Assembly (NCBI RefSeq): GCF_003058365.1
Contig: NZ_CP028858.1
Coordinates: forward strand, 2,344,836-2,408,835
DNA length: 64,000 nucleotides
Origin: Halococcoides cellulosivorans
GTDB taxonomy: Archaea > Halobacteriota > Halobacteria > Halobacteriales > Haloarculaceae
Direction: 5' to 3'
The notes beneath the pieces are model-generated. The model was not told the origin of the DNA. It saw nothing but the letters and a program-made list of their open reading frames with translations, and did no database searches. Below, one piece after another: positions 43,474 to 50,361 of this stretch; the stretch's first letter is position 1, and each line of letters starts with the position of its first letter. Position numbers and translations under genes: made by a program.

Positions 43474-44735
43474 CGACCAGCGATCGCGGTGGGCGATCGA
43501 GCGCCGACGCCGCGACCCACGAGGAGCGAGCTGAGAGCACGCCCGAGAGCGGGCCTCGTGGAGGCGACGCCACCCAGACGGCGAGTCTCCACCAGCGCCC
43601 CCACGACGCCGGTGAGAGCGAGACGCCCGATCGGGACGCGTCGGGCGACAACGGCCCCGCAGCGGCCGCGAGCGCGCCGCTTCGGGTCCTGTTCGACGTG
43701 GCCCACCCCGCACAGGTCCACCTGTTCCGGAACGCGATCACCGACCTCCAGACGCGTGGTCACGAGACGTTCGTCTCCGCGCGCGACAAGGAGGTCACGC
43801 TGGATCTGCTCGACGCCTACGGGATCGAGTATCGGTCGCTCTCGACGAAAGCCGACTCCTTGCCCGGCCTGATCGCCGAACACCTCGTCCGCGAGGTGCG
43901 TCTCGCCGCGCTCGCCCGCGAGTTCGACGCGGACGTGATCGTGAGTCGGCTGGGGCCCGTGCCCGCCCACGCCGCGACGCTCGCGGGCGCCCGCCACGTC
44001 GCCGTCAGCGACACGCGCGTCGGCAACGACCTCCTGCGACGCGTGCAACAGACGGTCACGCTCCCGTTCGTCGATACGATCTGTGCGCCGGCGGGGTTCG
44101 ATCTCCCGATCGACGACGCGTCGCGTCGCCCGCTCGACGTCCAGGAGTTGGCGTACCTCCATCCACGCTATTTCGAGCCCGACCCATCGGCGCTCGGTCC
44201 CGACCTCGATCCAGAAACGTTCTACGCCGTCATTCGGGTCGCGGGCTGGGACGCCTACCACGACGTGGGCGAGCGGGGGCTCTCACTGGCGGGGCTGCGC
44301 AGTCTCGTGGAGACCCTCGACGCCCACGGGACGGTCGTGATCTCTGCCGAGGGGTCTCTTCCCGACGATCTGGAGTCGTATCGCCTCGACATCGACCCGA
44401 GCGACATCCACCACGTCCTCGCGTTCGCGGACCTCTACGTCGGTGACTCGGGGACGATGTCCACGGAGGCAGCGGTGCTCGGGACGCCCGCGATCCGGAC
44501 GAACTCCGCAGTCGGAGACCGCGACGAACCCGTCTTCAAGACGCTCGACGCGTACGGACTGCTGGAGTCGTATGCCAACGAAGCGGACGCGCTCGCCGCC
44601 GTCGATCGGCTCCTCACCGCCGGCGTCGACCGCGAGGAGTCGCGCGCACGCCGCGAGCGCCTGATCGCGGACCGTCCCGACCCGACCGAACACATCGTCG
44701 AGACCATCCTCGAATCCGCCCCGGAGCAGCCATGA
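43470..44735 (+). CDS. DUF354-family glycosyltransferase-like protein
   Basis: The 421-residue protein starts at the GTG at 43470, which overlaps the previous stop. An unusual low-complexity N-terminus of about 70 residues precedes the conserved part. The DUF354 domain begins LRVLFDVAHPAQVHLFRNAI, then VSARDKEVTLDLLDAYGIEY, and has the later donor-site-like LYVGDSGTMSTEAAVLGTPA. The fold resembles GT-B transferases such as MurG or WecB-type 2-epimerase, so it may be a transferase or an epimerase of the glycan precursor. Its ATGA overlap with the next small gene continues the operon. Confidence 0.85.
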   Translation: MTTSDRGGRSSADAATHEERAESTPESGPRGGDATQTASLHQRPHDAGESETPDRDASGDNGPAAAASAPLRVLFDVAHPAQVHLFRNAITDLQTRGHETFVSARDKEVTLDLLDAYGIEYRSLSTKADSLPGLIAEHLVREVRLAALAREFDADVIVSRLGPVPAHAATLAGARHVAVSDTRVGNDLLRRVQQTVTLPFVDTICAPAGFDLPIDDASRRPLDVQELAYLHPRYFEPDPSALGPDLDPETFYAVIRVAGWDAYHDVGERGLSLAGLRSLVETLDAHGTVVISAEGSLPDDLESYRLDIDPSDIHHVLAFADLYVGDSGTMSTEAAVLGTPAIRTNSAVGDRDEPVFKTLDAYGLLESYANEADALAAVDRLLTAGVDREESRARRERLIADRPDPTEHIVETILESAPEQP

Positions 44736-44962
44736 GTGACCAACCCCCCACCACCAGCATCGAGATTCCGGATCGTATCGCCCGCGACATCGCGGCCCGG
44801 CGTGAGGGCACCGACTTCGAATCGGTCGACGCCTACGCCGCCCGCGCGCTCGACGAACTGCTCGCCGCGCTCGACCGCCGGGACGTCGAGGACGACCGCG
44901 GCGCCGTCAGCGAGACCGACGACCGCGTGGCCGATCGCCTCGAATCGCTCGGCTACCTCTAG
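44732..44962 (+). CDS. Small acidic protein with RHH-like helix and sulfatase-like ending
   Basis: The 76-residue protein overlaps the DUF354 gene by 4 bp (ATGA). Its first half (IEIPDRIARDIAARREGTDF) reads like a short strand and helix of a CopG-type ribbon-helix-helix protein. Its end (RVADRLESLGYL) is like the last residues of haloarchaeal sulfatase-family proteins, including the one at 55067 in this window (ARLEQLGYLQ). It may be a stand-alone version of a domain that is fused to sulfatases elsewhere, or a regulator. Function unknown. Confidence 0.62.
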   Translation: MSDQPPTTSIEIPDRIARDIAARREGTDFESVDAYAARALDELLAALDRRDVEDDRGAVSETDDRVADRLESLGYL

Positions 44963-45145
44963 TACGGCCCGCTGCGCTCGAATCCCCCGCTGACGCAGGA
45001 CGGTACGCTCCGTCCGATCCTCCATCGATTCCTCCCTTCGCCCGGTCGCGACTCAGACGCGCCATCGAGCGACGGCTCCGGGTGATCGGCGAGGCCGGCA
45101 GGAATCCGGCCGGTGGCCACGGGCCGGCCGCCCCGTTTCGGGCGG

Positions 45146-45161
45146 ATACGACCCGCCTAAC
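45146..45161 (+). promoter_or_regulatory. TAAC promoter box of the lipid-kinase operon
   Basis: The 338 bp after 44962 contain no long gene. The box ATACGACCCGCCTAAC places TA 28 nt before a GTG at 45188, which begins a leader ORF. It is less similar to the GTARGC consensus than the boxes near 28.6 and 40.9 kb. Confidence 0.5.
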
Positions 45162-45187
45162 AAACGCCACTGGTCCGCTCGATCGAC

Positions 45188-45304
45188 GTGAGACGAATGC
45201 ACGCCCCACACGCGACACCCGGTCCGGAGCGGTCCCAGTGGGCCACCACCGGCGTCGAGCGAGCGAATGGTCCGCCGACCGCGACGCGGGAGGCCCGGGG
45301 ATGA
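45188..45304 (+). CDS. Leader ORF of 38 codons overlapping the lipid-kinase start
   Basis: From GTG the ORF encodes VRRMHAPHATPGPERSQWAT and 18 more residues; an internal ATG lies at 45197. Its TGA (45302-45304) overlaps the ATG at 45301 as ATGA. Position relative to the TAAC box supports leaderless translation. The peptide is basic and Pro/Gly-rich, unlike the acidic proteome, so the act of translation may matter more than the product. Confidence 0.48.
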   Translation: MRRMHAPHATPGPERSQWATTGVERANGPPTATREARG

Positions 45305-46197
45305 CAGACACCAGGGTGATCGGGAACCCCCAGAGCGGCAGCGAAGACCACACCGATCGGATCGAGCAGATCGCCGACGACCGGAACGCGACCGTCGAGT
45401 GGACCGAGGCGGCGGGCGACGCGATCACGCTCGCGGCCGACGCCGCGGCGGCGGGGGCCTCGACGATCGTCGCCGCCGGTGGCGACGGCACCGTCAACGA
45501 AGTCGTCCGCGGGATCGACCGTGCCGACGCGTTCGACGACGTGACGCTGGCCATTTTCCCGCTCGGGACCGGCAACAACTTCGCGACCCAACTCGGCATT
45601 CCCGACCTGGAGACCGCAATCACAGTTCTCGAATCGGGCGAGCGCCGCCGCATCGACCTGGGCTGGGCGACCGACCGCCCCGTGGTGAACTCCTGTGTCG
45701 CGGGCCTGACCGCGAACGCGAGCGACGAGACGGACCCGGAACTCAAGCGCCGCTTCGGAGAGGTGGCGTACCTGATCACGACGCTGCGCGAACTCTCGGC
45801 GTTCGACGGCCTCCGACTCACCATCGACGCGAGCGACGCGACGGGCGACTGGACCGGTGAGGCGCTGGGCGTGCTGGTCGGGAACGGCCGGCGGTTCACG
45901 ACCGACGGCGACGCCCAGGCCGACATGGAAGACGCCCTCTTCGACGTCGTGGTCATCAAAGACGTCGCCGCACTCGATCTCGTGAGCGATTCGATCACCG
46001 AACGGCTGTTCGACCGCGAATCCGACCATATCGTCCGCTCGCAGGCCCCGTCGTTGACGATCACGAACCACGATCCGGAGACGATCGCGTTCAGCCTCGA
46101 CGGCGAGTTCGTCCGAGAGCGCGAACTCACCCTGGAGGTTCGCCCGGCGACGCTCCGTGTCGCCGTGGGCGAGGGCTACGAGCCGACGCCGGAGTGA
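45301..46197 (+). CDS. Diacylglycerol kinase-family (YegS/LCB5-like) lipid kinase
   Basis: The 298-residue protein has the DAGK catalytic fold: VIGNPQSGSEDHTDRI at the N-terminus, the nucleotide-binding TIVAAGGDGTVNEVVRGID and FPLGTGNNFATQLGIPD, and a C-terminal beta-sandwich (ALGVLVGNGRRFTTDGDAQ, FSLDGEFVRE). Such kinases phosphorylate diacylglycerol, sphingoid bases or, in archaea, possibly archaeol or dolichol-type lipids. Acting on polyprenyl lipid for the adjacent glycan genes is plausible but inferred. The PHP gene follows 22 bp later. Confidence 0.87.
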   Translation: MTDTRVIGNPQSGSEDHTDRIEQIADDRNATVEWTEAAGDAITLAADAAAAGASTIVAAGGDGTVNEVVRGIDRADAFDDVTLAIFPLGTGNNFATQLGIPDLETAITVLESGERRRIDLGWATDRPVVNSCVAGLTANASDETDPELKRRFGEVAYLITTLRELSAFDGLRLTIDASDATGDWTGEALGVLVGNGRRFTTDGDAQADMEDALFDVVVIKDVAALDLVSDSITERLFDRESDHIVRSQAPSLTITNHDPETIAFSLDGEFVRERELTLEVRPATLRVAVGEGYEPTPE

Positions 46198-46219
46198 CCG
46201 CCGAAATAGACTACACCAT

Positions 46220-46942
46220 ATGTTCACACTCGATCTCCACACGCATTCGCGGTTCTTTCACGGGTTCGAGAGCCGCCCGACGGCGTTCGACCCCGTGGGA
46301 GCGCGGCTCATCGACGCCGTCGCACGGGGCCACGGCCTCGACGGCGTCGCGCTCACGAATCACGATTACAATCCCGATCTGTCCTTCGACGGCATCGTCA
46401 CCATCCCCGGGATCGAGATCTCGACGACGCAGGGGCACGTCCTCGTGATCGGGGCGGACCCGCCGACAGCCACCGATCCCGGGGCGATGACCCCCGAGGC
46501 AGTGATCGATCTGGCGGCCGAGCGCGACTGTGCGACGATCATCGCCCACCCGTTTCGGGACAGCACCGTTCGGGGCGTCGACGCGCCGTTCGACGCCGTC
46601 GAACTCAACGGCAAACACCCACGAAACCGAGCGTTCGTCGAGCGGATCGCCCGCGAGCGCGAGATTCCGATCGTCGGGGGCAGCGACGCCCACTACCCCG
46701 TCGAGGTCGGACGCGCCTACACCGCCGTCGACGCCGACGAACTGACGCCCGCATCGGTCGTCGCCGCGATCCGCGACGGCCGGGTCGAGGCCCGGATCTC
46801 GGAGTGGCCACCACACGACCTGCTCCGCCGGGTGTATCGCCGCCTCCACCGATCGAAAGGCGTTCTGGAGACGCCGACGTGGGACAGCGAGCACACCGAC
46901 CGGACAGCCAGCGACGGCACATCTGGCCCCAACAGTCGCTAA
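46220..46942 (+). CDS. PHP-domain phosphoesterase
   Basis: The 240-residue protein opens with the PHP metal motif DLHTHSRFF and contains LTNHDYNPDLSF, VTIPGIEISTTQGHVLVIG, IIAHPFRDSTV and GGSDAHYPVEVGRAYTAVD. The expected His and Asp ligands for a trinuclear site are in place, so phosphoesterase activity is likely; the substrate is unknown. It is probably in the same operon as the lipid kinase. Confidence 0.88.
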   Translation: MFTLDLHTHSRFFHGFESRPTAFDPVGARLIDAVARGHGLDGVALTNHDYNPDLSFDGIVTIPGIEISTTQGHVLVIGADPPTATDPGAMTPEAVIDLAAERDCATIIAHPFRDSTVRGVDAPFDAVELNGKHPRNRAFVERIAREREIPIVGGSDAHYPVEVGRAYTAVDADELTPASVVAAIRDGRVEARISEWPPHDLLRRVYRRLHRSKGVLETPTWDSEHTDRTASDGTSGPNSR

Positions 46943-46979
46943 GCAGGAGTCAGAAAACGACGAGTTGTCGGCCCGACGG

Positions 46980-47336
46980 TCAGGGAGTGGCCATCTGCCG
47001 ACAGCTCTCGGCGGCCTCCGGGAGGAGTTCCGCACAGGCCTGGCAGTGGTCGGCGTCGTGTTGGGCACACTCTTCGGCACACGTCTCAGAGAGGTCGGCA
47101 CAGATCGTCGCGATCTGTGAACTCGACGTGGAGTTTCGCGCCAGAAGTCGAGCGTGCAGCGATGCGATGTCAGCCACGTCCCGACAGAGGCGCGCACAGT
47201 CTTCCATCTCGGCGTCACCCAGACATTCGTCCGCACACCACTCACAGAGCGTGGCGGCCTCGGTACACAGGTCGATACAGTCGCGTTCGTCGTCGTTCAG
47301 GTGGTCTGACGACGACCCACTTTCTGAGAGAGCCAT
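46980..47336 (-). CDS. Cys-rich four-helix-bundle protein (DUF326/Csp-like, putative copper binding)
   Basis: The 118-residue protein has twelve Cys, most in Cxx(x)C patterns along amphipathic helices (RDCIDLCTEAATLCEWCADE, DCARLCRD, TICADLSETCAEECAQ, HCQACAELL). This matches DUF326 and copper-storage Csp proteins, whose helices line a thiolate-filled core. The ATG at 47336 is chosen because homologous sequence begins soon after. No signal peptide is seen, so it would be a cytosolic store. A bat-type HTH gene lies 76 bp upstream on the same strand and may regulate it. Confidence 0.82.
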   Translation of the reverse strand: MALSESGSSSDHLNDDERDCIDLCTEAATLCEWCADECLGDAEMEDCARLCRDVADIASLHARLLARNSTSSSQIATICADLSETCAEECAQHDADHCQACAELLPEAAESCRQMATP

Positions 47337-47412
47337 TGCGTTTCCCCCACCGGCCCAGTCCGCCGTCACCGTTCGGCCTGCGATCGCAAGGGCGGCCGGT
47401 CGCGGACCGCGC

Positions 47413-48048
47413 TCACCGAAGCGTCGACTCGACGAGCGAGCCCATCCCCCGCCGGAGTCGTTCGGAGAGCGCCTGGTGGCTGACCGGCGCGTCGACGGCC
47501 AGTTCTTCGAGCGTACACTCCCGGGGGACCTCGAAAAAGCCTCGCTCCTGGGCGTCGCTCAGGAGCTGTCGCTGGCCCGGCGTCAGCCCGAACCGTTCGG
47601 ATGCCGTCGCGGGGTCCGTCCGAGACAGTCGTGTGGGCCGAAAGGTGACGGGGTGTTCGTCACAGTACTCGACGTAGCGCTGGAAGCTGTTCTCGTCGGG
47701 AAACTGGATGCGAAACCGCCAGCAATCACGGGTTCTGGTGCCGTCGAGAAACACCGCGCTCTCGTCGGCCCACCGGGGGTGGGTCATGAGCCGCCGTCCC
47801 TGTTCGGTCAGCGTGACGCGATAGCGACGCCAGTCGTCGGCCCCGGACAGTCGGACCCAGTCGGTGACGGTGTCGTCGGCGTCCAGGCCCGACTCGAACG
47901 AGGAAAACTCCTCGTCGACGACGTCCATGACGACGTCGAGACCGTTCGACGCACTCGCCGTCTGCTGGAGCAACGAGGCCTCCATCTGGGGCGATCTATC
48001 GAACGCTGCATCCATCACGGTCGTGTCGATGTCGAATTCTGCGATCAT
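47413..48048 (-). CDS. Bat-type helix-turn-helix transcriptional regulator
   Basis: The 211-residue protein has a divergent N-terminal domain (residues about 1-150, including DWRRYRVTLTEQGRRL and FRIQFPDENSFQRYVEYC) and a C-terminal HTH_10 (bat-type) domain: RFGLTPGQRQLLSDAQERGF, then CTLEELAVDAPVSHQALSER and LRRGMGSLVESTL. In this archaeal family the HTH lies at the extreme C-terminus, as here. Inducer unknown; a copper or redox signal is suggested only by the neighbouring Cys-rich protein. Confidence 0.88.
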   Translation of the reverse strand: MIAEFDIDTTVMDAAFDRSPQMEASLLQQTASASNGLDVVMDVVDEEFSSFESGLDADDTVTDWVRLSGADDWRRYRVTLTEQGRRLMTHPRWADESAVFLDGTRTRDCWRFRIQFPDENSFQRYVEYCDEHPVTFRPTRLSRTDPATASERFGLTPGQRQLLSDAQERGFFEVPRECTLEELAVDAPVSHQALSERLRRGMGSLVESTLR

Positions 48049-48381
48049 GGGTGGGGGTCGGGGAGGCAGTCGGGGACCGATCGTCTGGATCGGGGTCGTC
48101 TCCGGTCGGAGTCGGCTGGGATCGGGGTCGTCTCCGAGCGGACGATACCCGGGACGGTCGCGCTCGGCCGGTAAAGACCCGAAAGATCGTTCACCACCGT
48201 AGTTTTCGGCTACTCACGAGGACCGGCCGAGAAGGCCGTCTTTACCGGCGTCCAGCACTCGAACGACGACGCCGGTCCACCAGATCCGGACCCGGACAGC
48301 CATCGCGTCGGTTCGACGGCGACCGGGCGGGACGGACCGCGTCGCCCGTATCGTTATGTCGGCGGGGCCACGGGCAGGCAT
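48049..48381. promoter_or_regulatory. Intergenic region with divergent promoters
   Basis: No gene is seen in 333 bases between the HTH gene and the PPOX gene. For the rightward gene, cgtatcgttatg (48347-48358) gives a TA 31 nt before the ATG at 48382. The 15-mer cgtatcgttatgtcg there is identical to one at 32920-32934 before the beta-helix gene, in the opposite orientation to the gene served. Confidence 0.5.
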
Positions 48382-48771
48382 ATGGGAGACGCCGTGCCCC
48401 CGAACGCCGAGAAACTGCTGGAGAGCGAACCGCTCGTCGGCCACCTGGCGACGAGCACCGACGATCGACCCCACGTCGCGCCGGTGTGGTACTGCTACGA
48501 GGACGGAACGCTCGACATCACGACGACCGGGCAGAAACTGGCCGACGTCCGGGCGAACCCGCGGGTCGCGTTTTCGGTTCAGAGATCCGAGGACGGCATT
48601 CCCGAGTGGCAGGTCACCCTCCGAGGCACGGCGACCGTCGTCGAAGACCCGGAGACGACTCGTGAACGGAATCGGTCGATCAACGAGAAGTACGGCGTCG
48701 ATCCGGACGCCTACGCGGAGAACACGCTCGTCCGCATCGATGTCGGGTCCGCGAGCTACGAGACGTTCTGA
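48382..48771 (+). CDS. PPOX-class (pyridoxamine phosphate oxidase-like) flavin/F420-binding protein
   Basis: The 129-residue protein is a single split-barrel domain: AEKLLESEPLVGHLATSTDD, PHVAPVWYCYEDGTLDITTT, GQKLADVRANPRVAFSVQR and EWQVTLRGTATVVEDPE. These proteins bind FMN or F420 and act as reductases or haem/flavin-handling proteins; the family alone does not tell. It appears monocistronic, with a leaderless promoter. Confidence 0.85.
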   Translation: MGDAVPPNAEKLLESEPLVGHLATSTDDRPHVAPVWYCYEDGTLDITTTGQKLADVRANPRVAFSVQRSEDGIPEWQVTLRGTATVVEDPETTRERNRSINEKYGVDPDAYAENTLVRIDVGSASYETF

Positions 48772-48865
48772 TTCGGGGCCCCACCGCCAGTCTCGACCAG
48801 CCCGGAACGCCAGACGCTACCGAATCCGGTCGATAACTATGCCCCTTCCCCCGGAAGTCGAGACG

Positions 48866-50215
48866 ATGACAGACCCCCAGCCGAACATCGTACTCATTCA
48901 CTGTCACGACCTGGGGCGGTATCTGGGGTGTTACGACTACGACGTCGACACGCCGGCGATCGAGTCGCTCGCGGACTCGGGGGCGCTGTTCACGGAGCAC
49001 TACGGGACCGCGCCCCAGTGTTCGCCCAGCCGAGGGAGTCTGATGACCGGCCGGTACCCCCACGTCAACGGCCTCGTCGGCCTCGCCCACGGCGCGTGGG
49101 AACTCGACGATGGCGAGCGCATCCTGCCACACTACCTCCAGGACGCCGGCTACGAGACCCACATGTTCGGACTCCAGCACATCACCCAGGACACCGACCG
49201 ACTCCGCTACGACCGGATCCACTCGGAGGGCAACCTCTATCCCGGCGTCTCGCCCGTCGTCCACGAGTCCAACCGGGCGCGGACCGTCGCGTCGGTGGTC
49301 TCGGAGTGGCTGGAAAGCGGGGCGTTCGACACGCCGTTTTTCGCCTCGGTCGGGTTTTTCGAACTCCACCGCTCCCAGGAGGCCGACGGCCGCTTCGGGT
49401 TCGACCCGGACCGATACGAGAAACACGACCCCGACCGGATCCGGCCGCTGCCCTACCTGCCGGACCGGCGCGGGATCCGCACCGACCTCGCGGAGATGCA
49501 CGGGATGGTCACCGCCATCGACGACGGGGTCGGGGAGATCGTCGCGACGCTCGAAGACACCGGCCTCGACGAGGAGACGCTGGTCGTGTTCACGACCGAA
49601 CACGGCATCGCCTTCCCGCGCGCGAAAGGGAGTTGCTACGACGCGGGCCTCGAAGTCGCGCTCATCCTCCGCTATCCGGGCCTCGCAGACGGGGGTGAGA
49701 CCTACGACGAACTGACGAGCAACGTCGACGTGTTGCCGACGCTCCTCGAACTCGTCGGGATCGACCGTCCCGACGCGATCGACGGCCGGAGTTTTCTCTC
49801 CGTACTGACCGACGACGAGTACACAGAGCGCGAGCAGGTGTTCGCTGAGATGACCTGGCACGACGTGTACAACCCCGTCCGGGCGATCCGGACAGACCAG
49901 TACAAGTACATCCGGAGTTTCTGGTATCTCCCGAAGGTGTACCTCACGGCGGACGTGTTCGCGAGCGAGGCCGGACGCGAAGTCCGCGAGAAATACGGCG
50001 CTCCGGGCCGGCCCTACGAGGAACTGTACGACCTCCAGGAGACGCCCCAGGAAGACGAGAACGTCGTCCACGAACCCCGGTATCAGGACGTGCGCTGCGA
50101 TCTCTCCCGACGGCTCAAAGACTGGATGGTCGAGACCAACGATCCGCTACTCGACGGGCCGGTCGTCCCCGACGACTTCGACGTGATCCAGCGCTGGCCC
50201 CACGAGCAGGAGTGA
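48866..50215 (+). CDS. Sulfatase (formylglycine type, CxPSR motif)
   Basis: The 449-residue protein belongs to the alkaline phosphatase superfamily: N-terminal PNIVLIHCHDLGRYLGCYD, with two metal ligands. The sulfatase signature CSPSRGSLMTGRYP carries the Cys that is converted to formylglycine. Metal ligands follow in VVFTTEHGIAFPRAKG. The start is decided by the box cgataacta, whose TA (48834) is 30 nt before the ATG at 48866; an ATG at 48839 lies within that promoter. No signal peptide is visible, so a cytoplasmic role or Tat-independent export must be considered. No formylglycine-generating enzyme gene is in the window. Confidence 0.9.
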   Translation: MTDPQPNIVLIHCHDLGRYLGCYDYDVDTPAIESLADSGALFTEHYGTAPQCSPSRGSLMTGRYPHVNGLVGLAHGAWELDDGERILPHYLQDAGYETHMFGLQHITQDTDRLRYDRIHSEGNLYPGVSPVVHESNRARTVASVVSEWLESGAFDTPFFASVGFFELHRSQEADGRFGFDPDRYEKHDPDRIRPLPYLPDRRGIRTDLAEMHGMVTAIDDGVGEIVATLEDTGLDEETLVVFTTEHGIAFPRAKGSCYDAGLEVALILRYPGLADGGETYDELTSNVDVLPTLLELVGIDRPDAIDGRSFLSVLTDDEYTEREQVFAEMTWHDVYNPVRAIRTDQYKYIRSFWYLPKVYLTADVFASEAGREVREKYGAPGRPYEELYDLQETPQEDENVVHEPRYQDVRCDLSRRLKDWMVETNDPLLDGPVVPDDFDVIQRWPHEQE

Positions 50216-50297
50216 GGTCCAGGTGCGTCGTCGGGCCGGCGACGCTCGTCGACACGACACCGGCCGCCACCCGGCGTCGATCGGTCGAATCAGGCAG

Positions 50298-50332
50298 TAT
50301 GGACCGCCTACGCCGGTGAAGGGCCCCCCATA
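50298..50332 (+). promoter_or_regulatory. TATGGACCGCCTAC element and catag box before the GH15 gene
   Basis: The element at 50298-50311 lies 50 nt before the ATG at 50362. The TA of a catagcc box (50331-50332) lies 29 nt before it. The same two-part layout is seen before the ATP-grasp gene and the DUF7344 leader ORF. Confidence 0.52.
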
Positions 50333-50361
50333 GCCTTACGTGACACCGCGGTACCTATCGC

